DNA from: Candidatus Muproteobacteria bacterium
GTDB lineage: Bacteria > Pseudomonadota > Gammaproteobacteria > Acidiferrobacterales > SPGG2
Direction of reading: 5' to 3'
NCBI GenBank assembly: GCA_003251795.1
Contig: QKEI01000206.1
Coordinates: forward strand, 1-46,791
DNA length: 46,791 nucleotides
Part shown: positions 17,362 to 28,004 of the stretch, in pieces
Layout of the letters: every line of letters begins with the position of its first letter
Numbering within the stretch: the stretch's first letter is position 1
Translations under genes and position numbers: made by a program
Notes under the pieces: model-generated
The model's input: only the letters and a program-made list of their open reading frames with translations
What the model was told of the DNA's origin: nothing
Database searches by the model: none

Positions 17362-18155
17362 AGCCTTTTGCTGTGTTCCGGTGGCCGTGCGCGCTGGGTC
17401 CCGCGACGCAGCAGTTTCCAGCCAGCCGCCGCCGGGCCGGAGGCCGCGTAGATGAGAAAGAATAGAAACAGCACCTGCGGTGGATCGAGAAAGACCAACA
17501 CAAACAATAGCGGCACCACCAGCACGGCCATGAAGGGTACACGTTCCTTGACGTTAAGGTCCTTGAAGCTGCGATAGCGGATATTGCTTACCATCAGGCC
17601 TGCGGCCAACACCGTGATAGCCAGCGCAAGAATGCTGATCTCTTTGCCAGGCACGCCATAGCTATGCAACACCCAAACGAAGCCCATGACCACGGCGGCG
17701 GCAGCCGGGATCGGCAATCCCCGGAAAAAGCGTTTGTCCTGCGATGCTAACTGCGTATTGAAACGGGCTAAGCGCAGGGCTCCACAGGCGGCATAAATGA
17801 ATGCCGCCAGCCAGCCGAGCTTACCCATGCCGGATAATGCCCATTCGTACATCACCAGGGCCGGGGCCAGTCCGAATGACACCACATCCACCAAGCTGTC
17901 ATACTCCGCGCCAAAGTCGCTTTCGGTATGCGTCCAGCGCGCCACGCGGCCATCCAGCGTATCCATAATCATGGCAATAAAGACCGCCAGCGGCGCATGA
18001 TCAAAGTTGCCGTTCATCGCCGCCACCACGGCAAAAAAGCCGGCAAACAAACCTGCGGTGGTAAACAGATTAGGCAGGATGAATACGCCGCGGCGCACCC
18101 GCCCTTCGGCGCTCTTCTGTGCCCTGCGCTCAGCTATTCTCGTTTTCACGCTCAA
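17358..18155 (-). CDS. pssA: CDP-diacylglycerol-serine O-phosphatidyltransferase
   Basis: A 265-residue integral membrane enzyme making phosphatidylserine from CDP-diacylglycerol and serine. It is the type II (CDP-alcohol phosphotransferase) form, not the enterobacterial phospholipase-D-like form. The signature DG-x2-AR-x8-G-x3-D-x3-D is complete, with Asp68, Gly69, Ala72, Arg73, Gly82, Asp86 and Asp90. About eight hydrophobic helices follow, the last ending near VLFLFFLIYAA. The start is probably the TTG overlapping the psd stop (TTGA); a GTG two codons on is an alternative. Its product is the substrate of Psd, encoded just upstream. Confidence 0.95.
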   Translation of the reverse strand: MSVKTRIAERRAQKSAEGRVRRGVFILPNLFTTAGLFAGFFAVVAAMNGNFDHAPLAVFIAMIMDTLDGRVARWTHTESDFGAEYDSLVDVVSFGLAPALVMYEWALSGMGKLGWLAAFIYAACGALRLARFNTQLASQDKRFFRGLPIPAAAAVVMGFVWVLHSYGVPGKEISILALAITVLAAGLMVSNIRYRSFKDLNVKERVPFMAVLVVPLLFVLVFLDPPQVLFLFFLIYAASGPAAAGWKLLRRGTQRARPPEHSKRL

Positions 18156-18799
18156 TGAACCAAAAACCCAATAATATCGCGGCCCGCTTTCACTTTGTCA
18201 CCGAGCGCTACCTTGATCTGGCTGTTCGCCGGCAGGTAAGTGTCCACACGTGAGCCAAAGCGGATAAAGCCATACCGCTCACCTTGGGCAATGCGCTCCC
18301 CTGGTTGCTTATCGCAAAGTATACGTCGTGCAATCAAGCCGGCAACCTGTACGACGACGATGTCGTCGCCTTCGTCCGTCTGGATCCACAGGGCATTGCG
18401 TTCGTTTTCCTCCGAGGCCTTGTCCAGCGCGGCATTGATATAGCTGCCCGGGCGATACCAGCGTTCCATGATTCTGCCTTCTGTGGGGCTCCGATTGGAG
18501 TGTACGTTGATAACATTCATGAACACACTGATGCGTTTGGCGCTGCGATCGAGAAATGGATCATGCGCATCGCCCACGGCAATCACGCGGCCGTCAGCCG
18601 GGCAGACGACGCCCAGGGGTGCGGCTGGAATTCTGCGGGGTGGGTCACGGAAAAACTGGACGATAAAAAGGAACAGTAGCCACAGCGGCAGCGCCCAAAG
18701 CCAACCTGCATAGTAATGCACAGCCAGCGCTGCGCTACCGCTAAGAGCAACATGTGCCCAGCCTTCACGCGCGAGAATGGGCTGCCTGCCCTTTGCCAT
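18152..18799 (-). CDS. psd: Phosphatidylserine decarboxylase, short (archaeal-type) form
   Basis: A 215-residue proenzyme that decarboxylates phosphatidylserine to phosphatidylethanolamine. Its N-terminal part is membrane-associated (WLWALPLWLLFLFIVQFF). The self-cleavage site is at Gly182-Ser183 in RFGSRVDTYLP; the serine becomes the pyruvoyl group. This GS-containing short form differs from the LGST-type Psd of E. coli. Conserved VNVHSNRSPTEG with its His is present. It starts at ATG 31 bp after ilvC and overlaps pssA by four bases, so the two enzymes of PE synthesis are coupled inside an amino-acid operon. Confidence 0.95.
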   Translation of the reverse strand: MAKGRQPILAREGWAHVALSGSAALAVHYYAGWLWALPLWLLFLFIVQFFRDPPRRIPAAPLGVVCPADGRVIAVGDAHDPFLDRSAKRISVFMNVINVHSNRSPTEGRIMERWYRPGSYINAALDKASEENERNALWIQTDEGDDIVVVQVAGLIARRILCDKQPGERIAQGERYGFIRFGSRVDTYLPANSQIKVALGDKVKAGRDIIGFLVH

Positions 18800-18830
18800 G
18801 AGAATACGACTGGCACAAAACCCAGAAGGC

Positions 18831-19910
<1,080 letters not shown>

Positions 19911-20402
19911 TTAGGCGCGCAGGCCCTTTTCTCCGCGACCTATGCCCGATGCGCCGGTGCGCGCCAACTCGATGATACCGAGGCCACGTATAGCCTCGAT
20001 AAAGGCATCCAGCTTGTCGCCAGTGCCGGTAAGCTCGATCGCGTAAGTGGTATCTGTTACGTCGATGATACGACCACGGAAAATGTCCACCAAACGCTTG
20101 GCTTCTTCACGTGCTGCACCTACCGCCCTGACTTTGATAAGCATCATCTCCCGCTCGATGTGCTGTCCTTCCGTCAGGTCGGTAAGCTTTACCACATCAA
20201 CTAGCTTGTGCAGCTGTTTCGTTATCTGCTCGATGATGTCTTCCGAACCGCGCGTGACTAAAGTCATGCGCGACAGCGTCTCGTCTTCGGTAGGCGCAAC
20301 CGTTAGGGAGTCGATATTGTAACCGCGGGCGGAAAACAGATTAGCCACACGCGACAGCGCACCGGCTTCGTTCTCCAGCAGGATGGAAATGATGTGCCGC
20401 AT
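19911..20402 (-). CDS. ilvH: Acetolactate synthase small (regulatory) subunit
   Basis: 163 residues from the ATG giving MRHIISILLENEAGALSRV, the same length as E. coli IlvH. The upstream in-frame extension lies in ilvI and is ignored. The N-terminal ACT domain carries the valine-binding loop (ENEAGALSRVANLFSARGYN) and is followed by the C-terminal regulatory domain. It restores activity and valine feedback to IlvI. It starts four bases after the ilvI stop, consistent with matched production of both subunits. Confidence 0.97.
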   Translation of the reverse strand: MRHIISILLENEAGALSRVANLFSARGYNIDSLTVAPTEDETLSRMTLVTRGSEDIIEQITKQLHKLVDVVKLTDLTEGQHIEREMMLIKVRAVGAAREEAKRLVDIFRGRIIDVTDTTYAIELTGTGDKLDAFIEAIRGLGIIELARTGASGIGRGEKGLRA

Positions 20403-20406
20403 ATCA

Positions 20407-22161
20407 CTACGCCAGCTCCCGCTTGGCTGGCGCCTCGCCGGTAGAGGGCGAGAGGTGCATCTCATGATGGCCGCTGCCGGCGGCGATCATCGGATACACG
20501 TTTTCCTTCTGATCGGTAATAAAGTCCATGAATACCAGCCTATCCTTCATTTTCAGGGCCTCTTTGAGCGCCCCCTCGACGTCTCCAGGCTTGTCGATGA
20601 ACATGCCTACGTGACCGTAGCTTTCTGCCATCTTCTTGAAATCGGGCAACGCATCCATATAGGAATGCGAATAACGCCGATCATAGAAGAACTCTTGCCA
20701 CTGCCGCACCATACCCATGTAACGATTGTTCAGGTTAATAATCTTGATAGGCAAATCATATTGCTTGCAGGTCGACAGCTCTTGGATGCACATCAGGATG
20801 CTCGCCTCTCCGGTAACACAGGTGACGGTGGCGTCTGGGTAAGCAAACTGCACGCCCATGGCGGCCGGCATCCCGAAGCCCATGGTGCCGAGTCCGCCTG
20901 AGTTGATCCAGCGACGCGGCTTGTTGAACTTGTAGAACTGGGCCGCCCACATCTGGTGCTGACCCACGTCGGAGGTAACAAAGGCGTCGCCACCGGTCAC
21001 CTCGTAGAGCTTTTCGATCACAAACTGCGGCTTGATTAACTCGCTCTTGCGGTCGTAGTTGAGGCAATCCACCGCACGCCACGCTTGAAGCTGCTTCCAC
21101 CAGGCCTTGAGTGCCTCTTGATCGGGCTTGCGCCCCGAGGCCCTGATCGCCGCAATCATGTCCTTCATGACGTTAGCGGCGTTGCCGACGATGGGCACGT
21201 CCACTGGCACATTCTTGGAGATTGATGCAGGATCGATGTCCACATGAATGATGCGTGCATAAGGACAGAACTTGTTCAGGTCGCCGGTAATGCGGTCGTC
21301 AAAACGCGCGCCGATAGCCACCAACACGTCGCACTCATGCATGGCCATGTTGGCTTCATAGGTGCCGTGCATCCCCAACATGCCGACAAACAGCGGATCG
21401 GTACCGGGAAACGCCCCCAAGCCCATCAGCGTGTTGGTGCAGGGGTAACCGAGTAGACGCACCAACTCAGTCAAGGCCTCGGCGGCCTCACCCAACACGA
21501 CGCCGCCGCCCGTATAGATCATGGGCCGCTTGGCCGACAGAATCAGCTCCACCGCTTTCTTGATTTGGCCCGGATGCCCCTTAATGACCGGGTTGTACGA
21601 ACGCATGTTGACCGATTCCGGGTAGTAGTAGCGTGTCTTCTGTGCCGTCACATCCTTGGGAATGTCCACGTGCACCGGCCCCGGGCGTCCGGTGGTGGCG
21701 ATGTAAAACGCCTTCTTGATGGTGAGCGCCAGATCCTTAACGTCACGCACCAGGAAATTGTGTTTCACGCAGGGACGCGTGAGGCCGACCGCGTCGACCT
21801 CCTGAAAGGCGTCGTCGCCGATCAAGTGGGTCGGCACCTGGCCGCTGAAAACCACCAACGGGATCGAGTCCATATAGGCCGTGGCGATGCCGGTGATGGT
21901 GTTGGTGATACCCGGACCCGAGGTGACCAGAACCACGCCTGGCCTGCCGGTGGCGCGCGCGTAGCCGTCGGCCGCGTGCGCCGCACCCTGCTCGTGGCGT
22001 ACCAGGATGTGCTTGACCTTGTCCTGCTTGAAGACGGCATCATAGATATGAAGCGCTGCCCCGCCCGGATAGCCGAAGACATACTCCACACCCTCGTCCT
22101 GCAGACAGCGCACGAATAAGTCGGCGCCGGTCAGCTCCACGTTCACCTGCGACAATTCCAC
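20407..22161 (-). CDS. ilvI: Acetolactate synthase large (catalytic) subunit
   Basis: 584 residues from the GTG preceded by GGAGG at five bases (MELSQVNVELTGADLFVRCL). It is a ThDP/FAD enzyme forming acetolactate or acetohydroxybutyrate. The catalytic Glu lies in VRHEQGAAHAADGYARATG. The ThDP-diphosphate motif is GEA followed by 24 residues and NN (INLNNRYMGM), where families usually have GDG or GEG; Ala at the third place is a mild deviation. The Pro/Gly-rich substrate region (FGYPGGAALHIYDAVF) is intact. First gene of ilvI-ilvH-ilvC-psd-pssA-leuA. I use ilvI because ilvH follows. Confidence 0.96.
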   Translation of the reverse strand: MELSQVNVELTGADLFVRCLQDEGVEYVFGYPGGAALHIYDAVFKQDKVKHILVRHEQGAAHAADGYARATGRPGVVLVTSGPGITNTITGIATAYMDSIPLVVFSGQVPTHLIGDDAFQEVDAVGLTRPCVKHNFLVRDVKDLALTIKKAFYIATTGRPGPVHVDIPKDVTAQKTRYYYPESVNMRSYNPVIKGHPGQIKKAVELILSAKRPMIYTGGGVVLGEAAEALTELVRLLGYPCTNTLMGLGAFPGTDPLFVGMLGMHGTYEANMAMHECDVLVAIGARFDDRITGDLNKFCPYARIIHVDIDPASISKNVPVDVPIVGNAANVMKDMIAAIRASGRKPDQEALKAWWKQLQAWRAVDCLNYDRKSELIKPQFVIEKLYEVTGGDAFVTSDVGQHQMWAAQFYKFNKPRRWINSGGLGTMGFGMPAAMGVQFAYPDATVTCVTGEASILMCIQELSTCKQYDLPIKIINLNNRYMGMVRQWQEFFYDRRYSHSYMDALPDFKKMAESYGHVGMFIDKPGDVEGALKEALKMKDRLVFMDFITDQKENVYPMIAAGSGHHEMHLSPSTGEAPAKRELA

Positions 22162-22224
22162 GATGGCCTCCACAGAGCAGACATCCGCTTTACGAATACC
22201 GCTCGTGACTGGTAGAAACGATAA

Positions 22225-22252
22225 AACTTACCACAGTTGTGCAGTGGGTCAA
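22225..22252 (-). promoter_or_regulatory. Candidate promoter of the ilvIHC operon
   Basis: TTGACC (22247-22252), a 16-bp spacer, then TAAGTT (22225-22230), about 65 bases before the ilvI start. The -35 is good, the -10 poor. I saw no branched-chain leader peptide between it and ilvI, unlike leuA. Confidence 0.35.
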
Positions 22253-22315
22253 TAGCACGGCGAGAAAAAATCGGGGATTTTGAGTAACTTACAGGGCGGG
22301 TACGACCACCCACCG

Positions 22316-23740
22316 CTACTGCCGTCGCCAGGTCGTCTTGCCGGCGCCGTCCTCAAGCACAACGCCCTTGGCTTGGAGCTCATCACGGATACGGTCGGCT
22401 TCAGCCCAGTCTTTGTCTTTCCGTGCCTTCGCCCGCTTCTGAATGAGCGCCTCGACTTCCTCGCCGGTAAAGGTTGCCTTGCTTGCTGCTCGGCTGTCCA
22501 ACACGGATGGAACGACCTGGAAATACTCGTCCGGATCCTGCTGCAACAACCCTAGGATGCCGCCAAGGGCCCGCAGGCACGCCCCCAGGCGGCTGGCCTC
22601 CGCCAGATCCGTACAGCGTACACGATTGATCTCTGTCGCGAGATCGAAAAGCGCGCCCCGCGCTTCCGGGGTGTTGAAATCGTCGTCCATCGCTGAAAAG
22701 AATGTTGCTGTCTCTGGGCTGGTTCGCAGCGTACTCATCTCCGGCAGTGGGACCGCAGTGTCGAGACCACGCAGCGCGGTATAGAGGGTGTCTAGCGCTG
22801 CCTTCGCTTCTTCCAGCGAACGGTCCGAGTAGTTCAGCGGGCTGCGGTAATGACTAGTTAACAGCAAGAAGCGCACCGCCTCGGGACGGTAGCGAGCGAG
22901 GATCTCACGGATAGTGAAGAAATTGCCCAGGGATTTGGACATCTTCTGCTGGTCTATCTGTACAAAACCGACGTGCATCCAGACGTTAACGAACTTCTCA
23001 CCTGTTGCCGCCTCGCTTTGGGCGATCTCGCTTTCGTGGTGAGGAAACTTAAGATCCATGCCACCGCCATGGATATCGAAGTGATTGCCAAGGGACTCTG
23101 TGGACATGGCGGAGCACTCGATGTGCCAACCTGGACGCCCGCGCCCCCAGGGAGAATCCCAACTGGGCTCACCCGGCTTGGCGGCCTTCCACAGCACGAA
23201 GTCCAGCGGATCGTCCTTGGACTCGTTGACCTCCACGCGCGCGCCGGCGCGCAGCTCGCCCAGTTGCTGCCCTGACAAGGCCCCGTAGTTATTAAACCGG
23301 CTGACGTCGTAGTAAACATCACCATTAGCGCCCTGGTAGGCATAGCCTTTATCGAGCAATCCGGTAACCATCGCCTTGATCTGCTCGATATATCGGGTGG
23401 CGCGCGGTTCGACGTCCGGGGGTGCCACACCGAGCTGGGCCGTGTCCTCGTGCATGGCCTCAATGAAGCGCTGCGTCAACGTATCTATATCCTCGCCCAA
23501 CTCGGCGGCGCGCTTGATGATCTTGTCATCGATATCGGTGATATTGCGCACGTACGTCACGCGATAACCACATGCACGCAGATATCGCGCGACCACGTCG
23601 AAAAACACCATCACGCGCGCATGGCCTAAGTGACAGTAGTCGTACACCGTCATGCCGCAGACATACATGCGCGCCTGCTCGGGATCGATGGGTACGAACG
23701 GTTCGTTGCGCTTGCTTAGGCTGTTGTAGATCTGCAGCAT
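22316..23740 (-). CDS. cysS: Cysteinyl-tRNA synthetase
   Basis: A 474-residue class I synthetase from the ATG giving [19 protein letters not shown]-type motif HLGHA and the zinc-ligand Cys are in [17 protein letters not shown] near residue 30. KMSKS is exact in [12 protein letters not shown]. The DALR anticodon domain ([20 protein letters not shown]) is C-terminal. Two upstream codons with a possible start add nine nonconserved residues and are left out. It lies 42 bp after gltX on the same strand, probably cotranscribed. Confidence 0.97.
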   Translation of the reverse strand: MLQIYNSLSKRNEPFVPIDPEQARMYVCGMTVYDYCHLGHARVMVFFDVVARYLRACGYRVTYVRNITDIDDKIIKRAAELGEDIDTLTQRFIEAMHEDTAQLGVAPPDVEPRATRYIEQIKAMVTGLLDKGYAYQGANGDVYYDVSRFNNYGALSGQQLGELRAGARVEVNESKDDPLDFVLWKAAKPGEPSWDSPWGRGRPGWHIECSAMSTESLGNHFDIHGGGMDLKFPHHESEIAQSEAATGEKFVNVWMHVGFVQIDQQKMSKSLGNFFTIREILARYRPEAVRFLLLTSHYRSPLNYSDRSLEEAKAALDTLYTALRGLDTAVPLPEMSTLRTSPETATFFSAMDDDFNTPEARGALFDLATEINRVRCTDLAEASRLGACLRALGGILGLLQQDPDEYFQVVPSVLDSRAASKATFTGEEVEALIQKRAKARKDKDWAEADRIRDELQAKGVVLEDGAGKTTWRRQ

Positions 23741-23782
23741 CGATCTGGTTAGAAACGCAAAAGACAACTTAGGAGAAGAGTT

Positions 23783-25210
23783 CTACTGTTTGGCAGCGAT
23801 CGCCTTTGCGGCGAGTAGCCGCTCTCGTACACGTGTTGCCGGAATGATTGCGAGTAAGCGGACAAGTTCCGGACCGCGCTCACGATTAGTGAGCGCCAAG
23901 CGTACCGGTCGCAGGGCGGCAGCGCCCTTCTTACCCGTACGCGTCTGCAACACCAGCGCAAAATCTTCAAACTTTCCGGCACAGGCCGTGTAAGTCTCTA
24001 GCACTTGGTCAAAGTATGATGGCGCCACTCCGGCCAGTACCTGGCGTGCACCATCGGTCAGGGCGAAATGCTCATCCGAGAATATCACCCGCGCCCATTC
24101 ACTCGCATCAACCGGAAAGTTGATGTTCGTGCGTACGGCCTCGGCGAAGGCTGGACGCTTGTCTGCCGGCACCCATGCGTCCAGGCCGTCACCCAGCCAG
24201 TTCCAAAACTCAGCGGGCGATACCGCATTTACCGCTTCTCGCTGCCAATGCCGCAGGTGCCCCTCATCAAACCTTGCAGGTGAGCGGCTGACATGTCTTA
24301 GATCGAAACTTGCTGCCAAGCCAGCAAGATCCATGAACGAGTCATCGTAAGAAGTGTGACCCAGACGTGCAAGATAATTGTTCAATGCCTGCGGAAGATA
24401 GCCTTGTTCGCGCAGCTCGCGGATCGTGCTGCTGCCTTCGCGCTTGGATAACGGCGCACCGTCCTCTGCAACCACCAAGGCGATATGGCCATACGCGGGA
24501 ACCGGCAAATCGAGCGCTCGCAAGATCAGGATCTGTCTTGGTGTATTGGAAAGATGGTCATCACCGCGCACTACTAGGGTAACGCCCATCAACGCATCGT
24601 CTACGGCATTGCTGAAGAAGAAAGCGGCTCCACCACTGGAACGGCGAATAACAAAATCACCGATATCGTTGGTGCCGAAACGCTGCAGTCCGCGCACATG
24701 GTCCTCAAACTCCACGGTACTATCCGCCGCCACGTGAAAGCGCAACGTGGCTGGCGTGTCCGAGCGCAGTCGTGCGGCACGCTCGTCATCGCTGAGCCGA
24801 TAGCAACGGCCCGAATAGCGCGGTGGTTGGCCGGCGGCGAGCTGTGACTTGCGCTCGATCTCGAGCTCTTGCGCGGTACAAAAACAAGGATACGCTTCTT
24901 GTCGAGCCTGCAGCGCGCTAAATAAATCCTCGTAGATGGCGTTGCGTTGCGACTGCAAGTACGGTCCATGCGGTCCGCCTATCCCCGCTCCTTCTTGCCA
25001 TTCGAGACCAAGCCAAGTCAGATCCTGCTGCAACGCCTCTATGTACTTGTCGTGGCCGCGCGTGACATCGGTATCCTCGATGCGCAGCAGAAAACTGCCG
25101 CCACTAGCGCGTGCGAGCAGATAATTGAACAAGGCCGTCCTGACGTTACCCAGGTGCAGCAGCCCTGTCGGGCTCGGGGCAAAACGGGTTTTCAGCGGCT
25201 GTGTACCCAT
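23783..25210 (-). CDS. gltX: Glutamyl-tRNA synthetase
   Basis: 475 residues from the ATG giving MGTQPLKTRFAPSPTGLLHLGN; an upstream in-frame start would add 21 odd residues. The HIGH motif is HLGN and the KMSKS equivalent is PLSKREGSS, where many GluRS have KLSKRHG. The zinc-finger region has CFC and a later Cys in GRCYRL. GluRS charges tRNA-Glu; many bacteria lacking GlnRS also use it, or a second copy, for tRNA-Gln before amidation. The altered KMSKS context could mean this is a GluRS2-like paralog. No good ribosome site is seen. Expressed away from ppiB. Confidence 0.95.
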   Translation of the reverse strand: MGTQPLKTRFAPSPTGLLHLGNVRTALFNYLLARASGGSFLLRIEDTDVTRGHDKYIEALQQDLTWLGLEWQEGAGIGGPHGPYLQSQRNAIYEDLFSALQARQEAYPCFCTAQELEIERKSQLAAGQPPRYSGRCYRLSDDERAARLRSDTPATLRFHVAADSTVEFEDHVRGLQRFGTNDIGDFVIRRSSGGAAFFFSNAVDDALMGVTLVVRGDDHLSNTPRQILILRALDLPVPAYGHIALVVAEDGAPLSKREGSSTIRELREQGYLPQALNNYLARLGHTSYDDSFMDLAGLAASFDLRHVSRSPARFDEGHLRHWQREAVNAVSPAEFWNWLGDGLDAWVPADKRPAFAEAVRTNINFPVDASEWARVIFSDEHFALTDGARQVLAGVAPSYFDQVLETYTACAGKFEDFALVLQTRTGKKGAAALRPVRLALTNRERGPELVRLLAIIPATRVRERLLAAKAIAAKQ

Positions 25211-25447
25211 GGCGCCGCATGGTAACGGAAACATCATGAGAACACCAAAACACACCGCGGTTGCGAGCGCCACCGACTCGCGTCACAATCGCTGATCGGC
25301 GACGCCAGCGGCGCTACCTGAGCGCTGGCTGCACCGGAAGGCAGCGGGACCTGGGCCGAAACCACAACAGGGACAACAACACGGATATGTCACCGGGGTG
25401 CAACCTGCCGCCAAACGTGGCGGGGCTGACGCTTGAGAGGAGCACTG

Positions 25448-25969
25448 ATGGCCGCGGTTCAGATGTCGACTAACATGGGCGATCTAGTCATCGAGCTTTT
25501 CCCCGACAAAGCACCGAAGTCCGTCGAAAATTTTCTGCGTTATGTAAACGAAGGTCACTATCAGGAAACACTAATCCATCGCGTGATCTCTAACTTTGTC
25601 ATCCAAGGTGGTGGCTTCAGTCGCGGGATGATTCAGAAACCCTGCTACCCACCGATCCCGAATGAGTCCAAGAACGGTTTGCGCAATACGCGCGGAACGA
25701 TCGCGCTAGCAAGAACCAAAAACCCGCATTCCGCAACGGCTCAGTTCTTCATAAACTTAAATGACAACGATTTCCTGAACTACACCTCATCGACCCCTGA
25801 AGGCTGGGGTTATTGCGTGTTCGGTCAGGTCGTCGAGGGTATGGATGTAGTGGAAACCATCAGTGGTGTACCAACCGCGTCGCGTGATGGTTTCAGCAAC
25901 GTTCCATCAAGCGACATCCTAATTGAGAGGGTAACGACTCTAAAGCAGCCGCGGCAGAGGAGTTTGTAG
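25448..25969 (+). CDS. ppiB: Peptidyl-prolyl cis-trans isomerase, cyclophilin type
   Basis: A 173-residue single-domain cyclophilin catalysing prolyl isomerisation. I start at the ATG giving MAAVQMSTNMGDLVIELFPD, with AGAGGAG five bases upstream. No signal peptide, so it is cytoplasmic (PpiB-like, not PpiA). Active-site residues are present: HRVISNFVIQGG with the catalytic Arg, ATAQFFINLNDNDFLN, and the CVFGQVVEGMDVV segment. The order cyclophilin-lpxH-cysS region is common in gammaproteobacteria. It is 18 bp upstream of lpxH and likely cotranscribed. Confidence 0.95.
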   Translation: MAAVQMSTNMGDLVIELFPDKAPKSVENFLRYVNEGHYQETLIHRVISNFVIQGGGFSRGMIQKPCYPPIPNESKNGLRNTRGTIALARTKNPHSATAQFFINLNDNDFLNYTSSTPEGWGYCVFGQVVEGMDVVETISGVPTASRDGFSNVPSSDILIERVTTLKQPRQRSL

Positions 25970-25987
25970 CTACCAACGAACGGCTTC

Positions 25988-26752
25988 ATGACGACTTTAT
26001 TCATTTCAGATCTGCACCTATGCGCGCAACGCCCGGCAATTACCGAACTGTTTCTGGAGTTTTTGCGCAATGACGCGGTGAAAGCCGATGCGCTTTATAT
26101 CCTTGGCGACTTGTTCGAATATTGGATTGGCGATGAAGCTACGGAGAGTGACGAATACCGCCCGATAGTTGCCGGGATGCGTGCGCTTCAAGCGGCCGGG
26201 CCCGCACTCTATGTAATGCGGGGAAATCGTGATTTTCTCATGGGCAAAGAGTTCGAGGGGCAGAGCGGTGCACGCTTGCTGCCGGACCCAACCATCATCG
26301 ATTTGTACGGTAATTCGGTACTGCTCATGCACGGTGATAGCCTGTGCACCGACGATGTCGAGTATCAGGCGTTTCGCACGATGGTACGCAGTGAGACGTG
26401 GCAACGCGAGTACCTGAGTAAGACGGTGGCCGAGCGTGATGCGATATCGCGCCGTTACCGACAGATGAGCAAAACGGCCACCGCTAACAAACGTCCCGAG
26501 ATCATGGACGTTAATCAGGATGCTGTTGCCACGGCGATGCGCCAACATCAAGTCTACGAGCTAATCCACGGCCATACGCATCGACCCGGGCAACACAGTT
26601 TCGATCTTGATGGTCGGCACGCACGACGAAACGTACTCGGTGACTGGTACGAGCAGGGCAGTGTATTGCGCTGTACCGCACAAGATTGGGCACTGCAAAC
26701 CCTTCCTTTGCGGTCCCGTTGTGCAGGCAGTACGGCGTTACCTGCATGCTGA
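25988..26752 (+). CDS. lpxH: UDP-2,3-diacylglucosamine diphosphatase LpxH
   Basis: A 254-residue calcineurin-like phosphoesterase of lipid A synthesis. It cleaves UDP-2,3-diacylglucosamine to lipid X at the inner face of the cytoplasmic membrane. All metal-binding motifs are visible: FISDLHL, LGDLFEYWIGD, MRGNRDFLMG, MHGDSLCTDD and IHGHTHRPGQH. The start is the ATG giving MTTLFISDLHL, the usual N-terminus. The gene converges on the glycerate kinase gene with only 16 bp between stops. The final 15 residues (SRCAGSTALPAC) are nonconserved. Confidence 0.96.
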   Translation: MTTLFISDLHLCAQRPAITELFLEFLRNDAVKADALYILGDLFEYWIGDEATESDEYRPIVAGMRALQAAGPALYVMRGNRDFLMGKEFEGQSGARLLPDPTIIDLYGNSVLLMHGDSLCTDDVEYQAFRTMVRSETWQREYLSKTVAERDAISRRYRQMSKTATANKRPEIMDVNQDAVATAMRQHQVYELIHGHTHRPGQHSFDLDGRHARRNVLGDWYEQGSVLRCTAQDWALQTLPLRSRCAGSTALPAC

Positions 26753-26768
26753 CTTGGTCTATATGTCC

Positions 26769-28004
26769 CTAGTAGCGCAACCCGAGCATGAGGTCCATCA
26801 CGTTAGTGCCGGTCGGGCCGGTGCGCAACAGATCACCGCTCGCCTGCAGGAAAGTACCAGCGTCGGCCTGTGCCAGCGCGGATTGTGCATCAAGTCCGTG
26901 CTGCTGACCGCGAGTAATGGTATTGCCATCAATTAATGCGCCGGCATCCTCACCGGGTCCATCAGTGCCATCCGTTCCCGCAGCAAGAAACAGCACACGC
27001 TCGCGATCACGCAGCGCCAAGGCGGCCGCCAGCGCCAGACTTTGACTGCGTCCACCGCGGCCTGGATGGGTTGGCAGGGTCACCTGAGTCTCGCCGCCCC
27101 AGATATGGAGCGAGCCGGCTGATGCACCAAGCAGACGCTGTGCTAAGCGCGCACCAGCGACGAGCGCATCGCCGCTGACAAATTCTGTCTCAAGCACAGC
27201 TTGGTAACCGCATGCGCGACCCGCGTCGGCGGCTGCCTGCTTGGCGTTGTCCAGGTTAGCAACGATCACGGTTTCGACATAGGCGAACGCCGGGTCGACA
27301 GCGGCAGGGAGGGTCGGACCCCGTGCTAGCAGGGCACGGACGAAATCCGGGGCATTCGACAAGGGCCCAGGTTCAACTCCGCCGCTAGAGTCGGGTGAGA
27401 GCGGGCCCGAGCCAACAGTTGCCGGGTCATCCCCAGGAACATCGGAAATGATCAGACACAACACCTGTCTCGGCGCCAGGCGCTGAGCAAGACGGCCTCC
27501 CTTGATCAACGATATGCGTTTGCGTACGTAGTTGCAGGCGTGGATGTCGAGACCGGCTCCAAGTAGCCAGTCGTTAAGCGACTGCAGCTGCGCCAGGCTT
27601 ACACCGTCGGGTAGTCGTTCGACCAACGCAGAGGCACCGCCGGAAAGCAACACCAACACCTTCGCACTCGCGGGCACACGCTCTATGAAACGCAGCAGCT
27701 CATCACCCGCCCGCAAGCTCGCCTCATCCGGAAAAGGATGTCCCGAGGTTAAACACGGCCACGGCAATGGCTCGCCATGGCCGTGCTTGGTGATTACCAG
27801 CCCGTCACGGATGCGCGCGCCGAGCGCGTCGAGCGCACCCTGGGCCATCGCTGCCGCCGCTTTGCCGATAGCGATCAGGTGCACGTCACCTAGCCACGTC
27901 TGCTTCTCGAGGTAACGCTTGACGCAGGCGCGACCGCCGACGCGCGCGAGCGCGGAATGAAAGATCGTCAGCAGATTTTGTCGGTGTGTTTCAGCGGAGG
28001 GCAT
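26769..28004 (-). CDS. Glycerate 2-kinase (DUF4147/MOFRL type)
   Basis: 411 residues from the ATG giving MPSAETHRQNLLTIFHSALARV, the usual family N-terminus. This ATG lies 14 bp inside metZ. The N-terminal DUF4147 domain has AIGKAAAAMAQGA and the ITKHGHGEP and SGHPFPDEAS segments. The SGGASALVERLPDGVSL phosphate-loop-like motif and a C-terminal MOFRL domain (GTDGTDGPGEDAGALIDG) follow. The family phosphorylates glycerate to 2-phosphoglycerate in glyoxylate, serine or tartrate breakdown; TtuD and GckA are used names and I cannot choose between them. Last gene of the trp-acc-pur-met cluster. Confidence 0.92.
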   Translation of the reverse strand: MPSAETHRQNLLTIFHSALARVGGRACVKRYLEKQTWLGDVHLIAIGKAAAAMAQGALDALGARIRDGLVITKHGHGEPLPWPCLTSGHPFPDEASLRAGDELLRFIERVPASAKVLVLLSGGASALVERLPDGVSLAQLQSLNDWLLGAGLDIHACNYVRKRISLIKGGRLAQRLAPRQVLCLIISDVPGDDPATVGSGPLSPDSSGGVEPGPLSNAPDFVRALLARGPTLPAAVDPAFAYVETVIVANLDNAKQAAADAGRACGYQAVLETEFVSGDALVAGARLAQRLLGASAGSLHIWGGETQVTLPTHPGRGGRSQSLALAAALALRDRERVLFLAAGTDGTDGPGEDAGALIDGNTITRGQQHGLDAQSALAQADAGTFLQASGDLLRTGPTGTNVMDLMLGLRY

